A DNA stretch of 64,000 nt from Solea solea (lineage: Eukaryota > Chordata > Actinopteri > Pleuronectiformes > Soleidae): the NCBI RefSeq assembly GCF_958295425.1, contig NC_081139.1:20092388-20156387 (forward strand), read 5' to 3'. Under the pieces are notes generated by a model. That model saw only the letters and a program-made list of their open reading frames with translations. It was not told the DNA's origin and did not search any database. Shown piece after piece: positions 1-33,439 of the stretch. The position numbers and the translations under genes are program-made. The number at the start of each line of letters is the position of its first letter. Within the stretch, counting starts at the first letter, position 1.

Positions 1-20326
<20,326 letters not shown>

Positions 20327-20589
20327 CCCCAGCAGCTGCTTCTCTCGCCCATCCAATAGTTCCCAACGACTTTCCACTTTTAACCCCTTCCCCGAGGTGG
20401 AACCAGAGGCACCATCTGCCCCACCCCCCCCCACCCCCCCATCATCTGGTCAGGAATACAGCGTCATTCCAACCTCTCGCCTACAGGGGGAGCGAGTCTG
20501 TCCTGCCTGAGAAGAAGAGGAAAGAAACTGGGTTTAATTTTTGTTTAGTTTTTTAAAAAAGGAGGAGAAGGAGGGAGACTTGATGACAG

Positions 20590-20613
20590 TGATGATGATG
20601 ATGATGATGAAGA
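20590..20613. repeat. (ATG)n microsatellite in camk1 3'UTR
   Basis: TGATGATGATGATGATGATG run about 265 bases after the stop codon. Confidence 0.9.
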
Positions 20614-20884
20614 GGTGATTTTTTTCAGACTGGGCTGGTGTGGGAGACGATACAGAGGAGGGGAAGATTTAAATCTGGTTTGTCAGGTGATTTGCTGCAG
20701 CAGGACATAGCTCGTTGGACGTTCATGATTTTTTTTTTGTTTATTGTTTATATTGTTAAATATTTTTTTTCTTGTGTTGTCTTTTTAACCTCCTACAAGT
20801 GGAGAAACAGTAGCTGCATGATCAGGAGCTAATGCTTTCTTTTCTTTTTCTTTTACCTCATGCATGTATTTGTTGTCACTAAAA

Positions 20885-21156
20885 CTAGGGATGGCTCGAT
20901 ATGATACCGATATCACAAGCAACCAATTCAGTCCGATTTATTACTTTTTAGCAATGAACTTTTAATTTAAAAAAAAATAGTCCTGATGCATATTAACCTC
21001 CCAGCTATTTTAAAAATATAGTTCTCCAACTGTGTGGCAGTTTTATTTACCTTTACAGATTATATCGGATTTGATTTTTTTCCTTTTTCCGATATCAAAT
21101 CCAGTGATTTTTGCCAATATCGGACCGATACTAAATGTCATATCGGCTCATCCAGA
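20885..21156. mobile_element. MITE with TAGGGATGGCTCGATA-type ends
   Basis: Left end CTAGGGATGGCTCGATATGA, right end CATATCGGCTCATCCAGAG, inverted. Internal ATATCGGATTTG / CCGATATCAAATCC adds a further inverted repeat. Confidence 0.75.
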
Positions 21157-21308
21157 GTTTAAAACATCAAACAAGTGAAGACTGCAGAGTTAATCCCGGG
21201 TTAAAGGCAGATTATACAGCTTGTTTAATTCAAATTGTGTCATTTTACGGAACTGCAGTCACTCTTTAAGTCGTGCTTTTAGACAATCAGTGACCTGATA
21301 GTTTATGC

Positions 21309-21601
21309 CAGTGTTTCCCAAAGACTGGTTTGCTACCCACAGATGGGTCATGCAAGTATTTTTTTGGTCCCCAAACTAATTTGCTTTTAATTAAGATTTA
21401 TTTGTAAATGTTTTAAATGAAATTATTTATTATTATCAAAACAACTTTTGGAAATGGTGAGGTGGTAAAATATGATATTAGGGTTTTTACAGATATGGCT
21501 GTAAATGATTTGCTCTTGTCTGGATTTATGCTCTGATTTGGGTCACGATAATTTGTAAAAAAAAAAAGTGAGTCCTCATATAGAAAGTTTGGGAAACACT
21601 G
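21309..21601. mobile_element. 293-bp hAT MITE with 8-bp target-site duplication
   Basis: Terminal inverted repeats CAGTGTTTCCCAAA and TTTGGGAAACACTG; perfect flanking duplications GTTTATGC (21301-21308 and 21602-21609). Eight-bp duplications and CAG..CTG ends are the hAT hallmark. No coding capacity. Inside the probable camk1 3'UTR. Confidence 0.93.
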
Positions 21602-22362
21602 GTTTATGCAATGAAAACTTCATGTATCTATGATGTAGCCTTTTCCTGTGGTGACGTAGTGTTTCCATGTTGTGGTCAAGCTTTTATGAAAGAGAAAGAC
21701 TTTTCCCCCTTAAAAAAAACAACCCAAACCTTTTCAACCACTAGAGCACAGGGATATATCTTTGTCTAAGGTGCCTTTAGGATATACAGTTTATATATAT
21801 ATAAAAATATATATAGTACAATGGTTTATTTTCAGGTAGCTTCTGCAACATTGTCTGTTTCTGCCGTGTTCTCGCAGCACAGACTCTTGTATGTATCACA
21901 TCTTCAGCTTTAAAATGCAGTTTTGGGCTTTCTTTTTTAATTTATATATACTTTAATCTCAGAAGAGATGACATCTGCCCTAAATTCAAACCACAACAAA
22001 AGCAAAAAAAAACAACTTTATCAATGCAAATTTATTATTTAAGAAAAAAAATCAATGTTTTTGTTGTTGTTTTCCCAGAAATTATTTTCTACAACTTTGT
22101 CTTGGGTAGATCGGGTAAATTGTGTGATTAGAAAAAAAAAATCAAAATTAGACTAAAGTGAATATGCATCATCTTTGCAGCACACTTTACACTGATGAAC
22201 ATTTATTTTACTTCAACTTATGCAGAGACAAACACACAAGGCAGCGTTGGTACTACTTTTTATGAAGAATCTAATTTTTTAAGTGGGTTTTTTTTTTGCA
22301 AAGAAAAGTGTCAAGAAACTACATGTGAGGGCCACATGTGAATCATGTTTTGGAAACTACAG

Positions 22363-22368
22363 AATAAA
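22363..22368 (+). terminator. Candidate proximal poly(A) signal of camk1
   Basis: AATAAA followed about 15 bases later by a short T run (22379-22384). It lies 2.04 kb after the stop codon. Confidence 0.4.
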
Positions 22369-23013
22369 AAAGCCAGAGTTTTTTCTGACATTAATCTAAT
22401 CTTTATTTATTTTTCATTTTGTCTCCCCAAGAAAATGCTTCACACGTGGCCCTGAGAAACAGATTTAGAGAAGATTTGTACGGAGCCTGTGTAGAGACTG
22501 TCGCTCCATTCCAAATTTGCCATGATTTATTTTTGAAACTTAACTGCAATTCTCTGCACGAGGTTCTTTGGTACTGATGTGATTTCAGGTGTGTTTGCAT
22601 GATGTGGCTTGAAATTTCTACGGACTACGGATCCTTTGACTGCTCAGTAGTGTGCGTACATGTCTTGTGATGATGTTAGAGGTGAGCGCTGCAGAAAGGA
22701 GGGTATTTTTCTCTGTCTTTAAGAGGTTCAGAATGATATCTTACAGACGTCGTAGGAGCAGCAAAGGTTGCTGTAACGTCTCAACATGTCAAAACAAGTT
22801 CAGTGTGCTGCTTAAAACAAAAAAAAAAAGTATTTTGGGACCTTTATTCCGCATTTCTATTGGGCGGGTTAGTTGTTGTGTATTTGGACAGTAATGTAAC
22901 TGGTGACTGCAAAGTGTAACGTGTAGTTAAACGAGTGTTTGTTCAGTAACGAGACACAGGCAAAGCTCACAAATGGAGGCATCCATTGTTCTTTAATATA
23001 GGCAGACCGATGA

Positions 23014-23759
23014 TTAAAGGTTCAGTGTGAGGAATTAGTGACATCTAATGGTGAGACAGCAGATAGCAACAAATGGAGGTCTTTCCCAAGCGTGTCAGGG
23101 TACTAGCATTGCTTGGTTTGTTCATGTATATAAACCATATATTAAAAAAAGGCAAAACACATTTTAAAAGCCTTAAAATTCCCAATTTGATGCGACCAGG
23201 CTCCTATTGGATGATACAAGCTGTCACACACACTTAATCGTCTATTTTCCTTTAAATGGGAACACAATTTACAAAAATGTACATCATGTTCTGTTGAAGA
23301 AGATGTAAAACTAGTGATTGAGAACTTTAATTGCTCAGGGAAATGTTTACTGACGATATAAATCAAGTGAGAATTAGAAGCTGATTTTTTCCATAGACAT
23401 CCATTCAAACTGCTACTTTGTGCCACCAGCAGAGTCGCCCCCTGGTGGCTACTCAGTATATACTTACTTCATGATTTAGTTCTCCAAGGAAACTGCCTTT
23501 TTTTTTTAAATACAGTCAATGGGTACATTTTATTTCCTCAGGGTGACAAATGTAACTATTTGTTTTACACAGTGTATGATAGACATGTCATAGGAACTGA
23601 AGTTGAAATTTAAAATATTACAGATAATACTTTTCAGTCCAGAAGACTACATCAAGTCTGAGGTTGAAAAATGTTAACGCAAAAAGCCTCCATAAAACAA
23701 GGTCCTTGCCTAAAGCACATGTTTTAAACCCTCCTAAATATTACACACTGGACCTTTAA
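23014..23759. mobile_element. 746-bp hAT-like element, TTAAAGGTYCAGTGTG ends
   Basis: Left end TTAAAGGTTCAGTGTGAGGA and right end TACACACTGGACCTTTAA are inverted. The segment GAATTAGTGACATCTAATGG recurs inverted at 42650-42690. Non-coding. Confidence 0.8.
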
Positions 23760-24523
23760 TTCATTTCCTGACTATACTTTTACTTCATCACCTCAAATAC
23801 AGACTCTTGGCCATGGCTTTTTCTTTCTCACTTGCATTACTTCTCCAGTAATGCACTCAAAACATGTATTCTACAACAGCTGACGGTAAAAATAAATAAA
23901 TAAATGGAAATTGGAAAATGGTATTGGAAAATAGAAGTTAAATAATTGGCTGTAAATGTTTGATTTTGCGTTGTTTGTTTTATTTTTCACATAGGCAAAG
24001 AACCAGGAAATGGGAAAACTCCAGATTTTTACATTCCACTGCAATGAAACGAGTAATTATGAACGACAATATATAACCATATCCTGTTACCTCAGCGCTC
24101 AGCCACCTTCATAGGAAAATAGCAGGGGTAACATAAGAATTACAGTTGTGGGCAAGTTATACCAACCTTTTCCACAAAGTTGCCTAACTGCAGGGTATTT
24201 TATGATCAATTTACAGCATCTCATTTATGGATTTTGCAGAGCATCAGCCTAAAAGAATGTGATTATTTAGTGTGAGGGCTTCTCCTTTTGATTGCTTTAT
24301 TAACCACTTTTCAGAGGTTTACCAGTGTCTGGAAAGATTTGTTGTACAAATTAGTATTTGTACCATAAATACATTGCCTTTTAATAAATGCTGGTTTTGG
24401 GTTACTATACCCACTGTATGTGTGTACACAGACACAATGCATTGTGGGTTGTTGAAAAGTGATTACTGCTCAGTGTGAAAGCCAGTGACTTGTGCTTGGA
24501 ACAGATTTGTAAGTGACACTTAC

Positions 24524-24529
24524 AATAAA
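24524..24529 (+). terminator. Candidate distal poly(A) signal of camk1
   Basis: AATAAA with a GT-rich block (GTCTGAGTCTGTCTGT, about 24555-24570) at the spacing expected for a downstream element. It lies 4.2 kb after the stop codon and about 80 bases before a foldback transposon. Confidence 0.55.
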
Positions 24530-24607
24530 GTCCCTGTCTATGCATCATGGAACTGTCTGAGTCTGTCTGTAAAATAAAATAGACATTTTATAAACCCCCC
24601 ATTAATT

Positions 24608-25391
24608 AAAATTGCAAGCAGCATTGTGCAGACCCTTTCAGCCACTGTGCTGCCAGCAGGCGGCGCTATGCCTGTGACTCCTGTGCTAATATTTTCTGGC
24701 TGGGGCTCTTGTCTCAAGCAGATTGGTCAATATACAGCAAAGTTACAGGCCACTTCCATCTCGTGCAAATTGCCGAGCTGGACCCCAAATTCACTCACTT
24801 TTTTGTTTATCTGGAGCTGGGACATATTTGCACCAAGTTTTGTGAAATTTGGTGCAACGCAGTTTTTACTTTGTCCTACTGGGTTTCATCTTTGAGGGCG
24901 CTACTGAGCCATTTTGCACCACTTGTACGTATTCCCCTGATTTCATAAAATTCTTAAAATAGTTCTTATTTAAGTACCAATTTTCATCCATTTCAGCAGT
25001 GTTAGAAATGTGATTCCATGAATACCAATTGGTCCTTGCACCACTGTGTGAGTGCAAAATGGCTCAGTAGCTCCCCCGAAAGGTGAAATGCGGATGGAGA
25101 AAGCCTAAACCAAGTTGCACCAAATTTTGTGAAACTTGGTGGAAACATGTCGCAGCCCAAGATGAACAAAAAAGTCCTTCAGGACCATGGGCAACGGCAG
25201 CCACACGAGAGACCGACCTGAACACCTCTATGAACATGACCTAGACCCAAAAGGAAGTCAGCTGCCATTTTGCCTCAAAATAGGAAGTGGCCTGGCAACA
25301 TCAGCACATGAAAACTAAGTCAAGGGCATAGCGCCATCTGCTGGCAGGGCGGTGGTGGCGAGGGCCCACACACTGCTGCTTGCAGCTTTAC
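24608..25391. mobile_element. About 780-bp foldback element
   Basis: The ends ATTGCAAGCAGCATTGTGCA and CACTGCTGCTTGCAGCTTTA are inverted. Successive inner blocks also pair: GGCGGCGCTATGCC with GGCATAGCGCCATC; ACAGGCCACTTCC with GGAAGTGGCCTGG; GCGCTACTGAGCCATTTTGC with GCAAAATGGCTCAGTAGC. The whole element is thus two long imperfect arms. It starts about 80 bases past the distal camk1 poly(A) signal. Confidence 0.88.
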
Positions 25392-26381
25392 TTTAACTGA
25401 AATATTTCACTTCATGTGCGACTTCAAAATAATGTTTTTATGGCCGTAAAACACTTAACACAAAATAAATCAGATTCTGCTCTTACCTACAGTATACTTT
25501 GACTAAATGTGCAGTTAATGCGTTTTGGCAGTCAGTGACAGTTTGGTGCCAAGTCCATCGCAAAATATACACATATTGAGTTTCAGTATGAATTCAGTCG
25601 CAGGGATACTTCTCTCAGTGCTGTAATTCTGTAAGTGTTGATCTCATGAAATACTTTTGTGGCTGAGAGGTTTGTCGTGGACATTAATTTCAAATACTGC
25701 TACTTATGAGGCCTCTCTCTCTTGTCCTCTCTGAGGAATGCTGGGTAATTGAGGCTTGTGGTTTGGCTGCTGGAGGAGAGCAGAGAGAACGGGAGTCTGG
25801 TGGTTGACCTCATTCAGGAGACAGTAGGTTAAACAATTATGTGGTTATAACCAGGAACAAGGAACTGGTTCAAAATAATGGGAGAGAAATTGCACGAATC
25901 AATCAGGTTTCAGGGAGAATGGAAAATGAGCTGAAACAAAATGGAGGCAAGGATGAACATTTGGTTTTCGTGTGGGACTAAACAAAGATGGAACAAGGAG
26001 ACAGAGGGCCCACATTCTTAATCCTAAACTTAATCCATTTAATCCTCCTCCTCCTCCTCTCAGTCTGTTTACAGTGCTGTTGTCCATGCGTGAATGGAAT
26101 GTGAATCAGAGTCTTGATTCAGTGATGAGCCAAAAGCAAACCACTGTTATGATTTTATCACTCTGACTCATCATCAGTATTTCAACTTATCTGAGTGTCA
26201 CTCATTTGAAACTTTAATGAAGGCCAGAAGAAAATTAAATTGTGAAGCCTGGATATCGCAATTTAATGTTTCATCACTTCTTTACAGTGTCATAATTTAA
26301 CAAAGTACAAATAATGAAGTACAAAATGCTGTTCTTTACTTTGTTATTTATATTTCTAGCAACTTTTACGATCACTCAAAG

Positions 26382-26382
26382 C

Positions 26383-26433
<51 letters not shown>

Positions 26434-26462
26434 ATATATATGTGTGTGTATATATACAGTAT
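26382..26462. repeat. TA/TG microsatellite
   Basis: (TA)n followed by TGTG-interrupted TA units. Confidence 0.95.
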
Positions 26463-28820
26463 ATAAATACAATTTAAAGTACAGTAAATGTCATATACTT
26501 TAAGACTTTTAGTCACCTTATACCAAAGTAATTTTCCTGTAAGGTGTTTGTACCTTTACTCAAGTATCGCTGTAAGGTACTTTATATAAGACTGCTTATT
26601 TATTACTTTAGAGTTGGGGGAAATGTTCTAGAATTAAATTTTTTCCTCTCATAGTTCATTCATTTCTTAAAATGTGTTTTGTATTTATACTTTGTAAAGT
26701 TAAATGTACCCTATCTCTGAACATAAAACAATAAATCAAGTTAGCTAGCTTGCTACCTAGGTCAATGGAAGGTAATAGTGTACATAGGGTGAGAAAGAGC
26801 ATTTAGCTTGTGGATGACACAGCGACAAATGATAAAACAGTGATGGTAAAGTGTATTCATATTGTTGTGGTTCATTCACAACATTTTCTACAGTATAGAT
26901 AAGAATGTATGACAATAAACTACATCTATCTATGTAGTTAACAAACTTGCTAGCTAGGTCAAAATACAGATAGCTAGATAGCTAGCTAGGTTAAGGAAAA
27001 GTATATTCAGCATTTAGCAGCTGGATGAAACAACGCCAAATGAAAAAGTGATTGTAAGGTTATATACAATCTGTTCTGAGCAGTGCAGATTATGTTAGCA
27101 AAGATGTGAATTCTCACCAGCAACACAGAAAGAAGTAAAATGGCGCCTTATTTACTAACATGTCCCTGATTGTCAGCTGTGAAAGTGGAAATACCACCAG
27201 CAGGTGTACCTAAATACCCATTACTTTAGAAAATGAACACATGTATTTTAAGCACATCCTATTAATATGTTTTTTTTACAATTTATAAAACAGCTATTTA
27301 TATTTATAAAGATAATCCAAACTACATAATCCCAGTAGAGATGAACACACTGCACACATTTATCAAAATGCCCCTATCCTCTCACTTGGTCTCTCCCGGA
27401 ACCTTAAATGAGTGTTTGTTTCTTGTAGGACTCTTTTACCTGTGGAAAGGTTTTAGCTCACTGAACCTTAGTCAACCTGAATAACATGGCTAATGTCAAC
27501 TTCTAAAACTTCTGGATTTGGACTGAATAGGAACATAACTGAAAAAGAGAAACAGGTGAGTGTCTTGCAAATGTTTATATTACTAAACACCAGCTAACAC
27601 CATTTAATTTCTTACATAATATTTTACAGATAACATCACAGAACCAAGTGTATTTGGTTATTTCAAATGAGGATTCAATTGTACAACAAATACTGACAAT
27701 TTAAATATTTAAATGTGCACATGTTTGGTTCAGTTCCTGCTGATAAATGTATATATTTATAAATAAAGTGCTTTTCTTCATGAGCCATAGTTGAGTTAAA
27801 TGTTAAAAAATTGAGAAACCCTCTCTCTTCAAAGTACCTGTTTGATTTAATATCAAAGTGTTGAATTATTAATTAACTTTTGGAATTCTCTGCCTTCCTG
27901 TCTGTCAGCATGAATTTATTTTGCTAGTATCTGTCACTGCTCTCGGCAAATTTACAGAATGTGCCCATTATGTCCATTTTGTCTGTCAACATCTACAGTA
28001 TATTTGAGGGGAGTTTCTGCCACTTTGTTTGAGCTTTTCCAACGCAGAAGTAAATATTTGGTCAATAGCACAAGTATTTGAATGTTTTTGTTTTTATGCT
28101 GATGCAATCCATTTAGCATCCAGTTAAGCCTTTAAATGCCAGCTTTTCAAAAGCAATTGCACAATTATTAAAACCCTTAAAACTAATATGCAGTCATGCT
28201 TTACAGTGCCATCATGAAGTCAGGCATGTAATACCATCAATGCATGTGAGGTACAGATAGTTCATCAAGTTATTCATGAATTATTCATGATTGTTCATGC
28301 ATGAATTCATGATAATTCATGTACAGTATGCTTACAGAAACATGCTATATTTTCCATATACTACATGATGATGAGATTTTCACAGCCTCAGATGTTTCCT
28401 CAGAACTTTCTTTTTGCATTATCATTATTAATATTCACCCTCCCAGCAAACGTAACTGAAAAATATGTCACAAAGTCACATTATTTTTCTCTTTTAATGA
28501 ATGAGTGAACGATATCTGTCCTGTATTTTCAGTATTGGCTAGGAATTAAATAGGCCTATCATCTCATAATATAATTTTTTTTACAACAAGTCTCCCCGTA
28601 GTGGCTATTTAATATATTCTTAATCCCTGATCGACTTCACTGGGAAAACTGAAAGATTCTGTCAATTCTTTTTAATATACAGTATATGGGTCCAATGTGT
28701 TTTATGTAACCATTTGTGTTTTAAACAGTGTTTTACAGAAGCAATGTAGAGCTAGAATTACTACTTTTTCACAAAAATACAAACCATTGTCTTATTCCAT
28801 GCCATAATATGCACTAACAC

Positions 28821-28905
28821 ATATGCATTAATCCAGCCAAAATGATCAAAGAATTAAGATATCATATATTATTTCTTTGATCATTGTGGCTGGATTAATG
28901 CATAT
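28821..28905. repeat. Hairpin, 33-bp arms with 19-base loop
   Basis: Left arm 28821-28853 (core GCATTAATCCAGCCAAAATG) and right arm 28873-28905 (core ATTGTGGCTGGATTAATGC) pair with one mismatch across the 29-bp core. Confidence 0.93.
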
Positions 28906-28964
28906 ATATTATATATTGAACTGTGTAAAAGGATGCATGAGGGTTGAAGAGGCAGAAAACTATC

Positions 28965-29263
28965 GAGGACCATAAATGGCATTATAATTAATAAAATAAT
29001 TAATTAATTAATAAATAAATACATAAATAAATAAATACATTAATAAAATAATAAATGAATGCATGAATAAATGACTAAATAAATGAGGAAATAAATAATT
29101 ATTTATTCATACATTTCTTTCTTTCTTTCTGTATTTCTGCATTTATTTATTTATTCTTTATCTATTGGTTCATTTATTTATATATTCCTGTATTTATTTA
29201 TTTATTTGTTTGTTTGTTTATTTATTCATTCATTTCCATATTATAATGTAATTTATGGTCCTC
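28965..29263. mobile_element. 299-bp MITE with GAGGACCATAAAT ends
   Basis: GAGGACCATAAATGGCATTA and TAATGTAATTTATGGTCCTC form about 24-bp terminal inverted repeats. The interior is AAAT-rich on the left and TTTA-rich on the right, so it can fold along most of its length. Confidence 0.8.
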
Positions 29264-31177
29264 CATAGACAACTGCCATAAGAAATGTTTATCTAATTAA
29301 TGCTTCATTTCTGGATCAGTTGTGGTTTGTACAAGGATTAGTTGAGCAATAATTTCAGTGAATTATATACAGCAGCAGCAGTGACATATCAAACTCCTCC
29401 ACCACATTTTCTTCACATAAGACTAATATGTTTTGGCAGCGATACTCTGGGGTTAAATGTGACACTCGCTCGCTCACCAAACACAAACGTGCATGGTTGC
29501 ACATATGGTTACGATTGCACAACGCATTAGATAATTGTTGCATTTTATGTGAAATGGTAGATGTGGAAAGTCGAACAGGAAAAATATTGTTTTTGTTATG
29601 CGAAAGAAAAACAGACTAAGGTCTAATGATGATTAATGAGGACAAAATGTTTCTTTGCGTGGGATAAGCAGATTACACCAGTGTTTAGTTAGAAAACATC
29701 TCCTCAACTTAATAACAAACCAAACCAAAATCTGAAAAAGACAAAAAAGATAAATAAAAACGTAAAACCCCCTGGTTGGAAGTTTTTAGCAACTTGTGTG
29801 ATTTATATGTCTAGATAGATGTGCTGTTTACAGAGTTTCATTGTTTTGCTGCTTCATCTTGATGTCTTACTCCTCTGTTTTTAAGTGCGACTCGTCTGTT
29901 TAACTCATGTGGAGAGTTTTTCTCACTCAACAGATTCAGATTTGCGGTTATAGATGCGTTCGCCAACAGAAAAACAACTGTCAGGGCTTATATTTGGAGT
30001 CCGGGCAAGCAAACACGGCAGCAGTGAATGTCCATGTGTCTTCTATGTTTGTTAAAATGGTGACGTCCAGACATTCAGGCACTTTAGTTTTCACAGAGCA
30101 GCCTTTCGGACTGCATTGATTGCAGTACATAAGCACTTGTATACAAAGCATATAAAAAGCAGCTGCAGGCCTTTGCAGTCCACAGCAGGAGAAACGTTTC
30201 ATTTTAACTTTTTTTTCCCCATGTCTCTTTAGGGGCTCCATACAAAAGTGCCCATTAGAGGTTAAAAAAATACAGAAATTAAATAACATTGAAATAAATT
30301 AAATCACAGAAGGAGAAGGCATTACATTATCATTTGATTTCTATAAAATCAGTAAAGTAAATCAATAAAATATTATTTGACCCACTTAGTCCATAACTTG
30401 ATAAAAGCAGTTTTCTTGCAGCGGAGAGAAAAACATAATTTACTATATTTATCAATTCTGGTTTTGTGGGAGGTTCAGCGAGTAAACAGTAACCACCACC
30501 TGAGTACCTCGCAATACGATACCATGTAATATGATACGTGATACACGGAACACGATACCAATAATATCGCAATGCAACAATTCTATGGTAATCAATATAT
30601 TGCAAGACAATCATATAGTGATACATCACGATTTTGAACCGAAGAAAACAAAACTTTCTCTATTAATTCACAACATTGAGAACAAAGTGCATAGAGTCTA
30701 TGTATTGACCATGGATAGAGCATCTTTTAACATAGCTTTCTCTAAACTCCCTCTTCTTCAGCCTGGTAACTTCCACCAAAGTTTCCCTCATTCATTTGAA
30801 CAGCGCCACCACAACGAGACATGTTGTAGCGACGCCTGGTGAGTGAAATTACATGGTTTACTTTAGAGCGCATTGATTTATTAATTAAGACATCCATATT
30901 TGCCCTGGTGTGTCGATTATCCCATTGCACCAGGAAGGACGAGGATTAATCACCCAATTGATATTTTGACCTACTACTAACCAGTGTCTCGTACTTTTTT
31001 GCAAGCAAATATCATAATACCAAGATACCAAAGCAGAGTAGGAGTCACAGGAGATTGAGTTCATGTAAATTTGAAAATTGTATTGATTTTTTGGGGGGAA
31101 AATGTTAAAATTGAAAGTAAATAGAATTGAAAACAAAACGTTGGCAGTTTGACTAACAAATAGTTGTAGGGAGAGAT

Positions 31178-32247
31178 TTAAAGCTGCAGTGTGTAACTTT
31201 TAAACATAAACAAATGTCAAAACACACAAGTTCACAAAATGCTGATTAAGACTGTCAGCTCTTTGTGTTTGTCAGTGTTTAGACTCTTGTTGCCCAGAGA
31301 CAATTTATTTGCTTTGGTCGAGACAGACCGAGGCAAGATTCAAGTGAGACGACTGTAAACAAGCTGACGTTTGACTGACAGGGTTCCCATACCTTGGTTG
31401 GACTTTCCAGTATGAATTCCCTCAAATTCAAGGACCGAATGTGCTGACACAGTTTAAGACGGGAGGGCAATTTGTAAGAGCCGCTTCGTCCACTTTCATT
31501 GATTTGAAGCACGCTCTGCATCTGGACAAGTGATTGTCCTTGGGAACTTTGTCAAAGTCAGTCTTTGGCATTTTCTTTGGTGAGACAGAGATCTTGGAAT
31601 TTTCATTTCCCAGGCATCACGTCGTTATTTGCTGTCTCTTGCTTAACGTTACCCACTCATTGTTCTGCATGGAATCTCACTTCAACGGCGGAGAGAGACA
31701 GTGGACAGTGTCCACAACACCGCTGATAATTATGACTCAACATTTGTCCTGCGTAGGCCTAGTCTACGTAAATCAAGCATTGCAGACATGAAACAGTAGG
31801 TGGCGTCGTAACAAACAAGGCAGACATTTATCTAAATATCGACTTAACTTCTTTCATGCACAAAATTCAAGCACTTTCAATGACCCCTGTCTATTTATGG
31901 TGGTTTTCAACAATTTTCAAGGACCTTTTTTTGGTCATATTCACAAACTTTCAAGGACCCATGGGAACCCGGGACTGAAATCACTAAGAAGCTTCCACAA
32001 AAAGGTTCAGAAGTGAACTCTACAGCTCAAAAAACAGAGCGTTCAGCAGTTTGATGGAATAAATGCTTCTTATCTCCACCTGCCCCTGCTCTGCTGCTGT
32101 ATACACACAAATGCTCCCTCCGTCAGGTCTGATAGTGTTGCTTGACAGAGCCTGTTTTCAGATAACGGACGTGGCAAACAAGTATTTTTGCATTGTTTGT
32201 ATTCATGAAGACCAAACAGAGGCGAAAGTTGCATAACACAGCTTTAA
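31178..32247. mobile_element. hAT-like MITE (GCAGTGTGTAAC family) containing another element
   Basis: Left end TTAAAGCTGCAGTGTGTAAC, right end GTTGCATAACACAGCTTTAA, inverted. Internal blocks (CTGCCCCTGCTCTGCTGCTG, GTCAGGTCTGATAGTGTTGC) match 7925 and 40500. Confidence 0.8.
31379..31972. mobile_element. GGGTTCCCA-ended element nested in the 31178 MITE
   Basis: CAGGGTTCCCATACCTTGGT at the left and AAGGACCCATGGGAACCC at the right, with GACTGA on both sides. The inner AATTCAAGGACCGAATGTGC and ATTCAAGCACTTTCAATGAC blocks recur at 50431 and 39330. Confidence 0.75.
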
Positions 32248-33439
32248 TGTTGCTTTGTGGACAACACACACACACACACTGACTGAGATCTTTTCCCTGT
32301 ATCTTAGTTGTGCGTTTGCTTTGGATGCACAGTCACACCGACAGCTCAGAGCATCTTGGCCAAATATTTTCTTTGGACCAAAATATCGGAAAAACAGACA
32401 GAAATCATTAATTTAGGAGGAGGATTTTTTTACCAGCTCTGTTTCTTCTCCATGTTGAGGTCTCACATTGTTTTAAGACTAAAACCAGGTTGTTTTAGTT
32501 TGAGCAAAGTCCCTGAGGTGCTGGAGCTCAGGAGCGGGAAAGAGACTTAAACCCGGTGAGATCACTTTCGTCCTTGTGCTGCCCTGGAGATGAGTGACGT
32601 GCAGTTTGAGAACAATTCACCCACTGAGAGTGACTCATGTTAGAAGGAGTCTGTTGGACAAGAGACAATGAGAAACTGTTTCTCTGGAGTCTGTTCAGTT
32701 CACACAAAGAAGAAACCGTACAGACGCTTTAATGCATGGACCGAAGAACTCAACATTTTCCTCAACTGAAGCCAAGACGCTGCTGTTCAGGAAACATCGC
32801 AGACTCTCAAAGTCCTGCATGATTTTGCAAACCACAGTTGGTAATAATAAACAGGACAAAAAAAAGAAAAAGAAAAACACAGACATGGGGAGTATCTGGC
32901 AGAATAAAGAGAACCACTAATTTTCCACTTTTGGGGAAATTCAACCTACAATTAGGATCAAACATTGCCAGAAACTTGACATCCATGTTTCTTGCATTTG
33001 TAAAACACAGTAGACTGGCCTGTGCCGACTCGGACTGTCCGTCAGACAATGATATATGAAAAGGAAAACACAAAATGGGTTAGATATATAAGATTACAGA
33101 GACCAGAATTACTTTAAGGACCTCATCATATCACTTAAAGTATGTACTGTTGCATTACTGAGGAGATGCTGTTGGGAGACGATCCAAATATAGAACTATC
33201 GAAGTGTGACAGTCTCTGTTCTCTATCGTCTTATTTAGTTACATTGTAATATGAAAGAAGGAATAATAGATGGGAGAAAAGTTATGAGTTCTGTGTTTTT
33301 CTTTTGATTGTATGAACAATGATTGTGTCATATAAGCCTTGTGTATTTGACATAAAGGACTAAATGTCCTGACTCCTGGATTCTGTATGTTTCTCCCTGA
33401 TAAGAAATTACATGACAGACTGTGCATAGTGAAGCATGC

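Larger units (their letters stand above)
20327..24530 (+). other. camk1: Probable camk1 3' untranslated region
   Basis: No coding potential follows the TGA. The stretch has an ATG-triplet run (about 20590-20613), two MITEs (20885-21156 and 21309-21601), the AATAAA at 22363, a 746-bp hAT-like element (23014-23759), and a strong poly(A) signal at 24524. Transcript extent is inferred from the signals only; a short 3'UTR of about 2 kb ending near 22385 is equally allowed. Confidence 0.5.
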
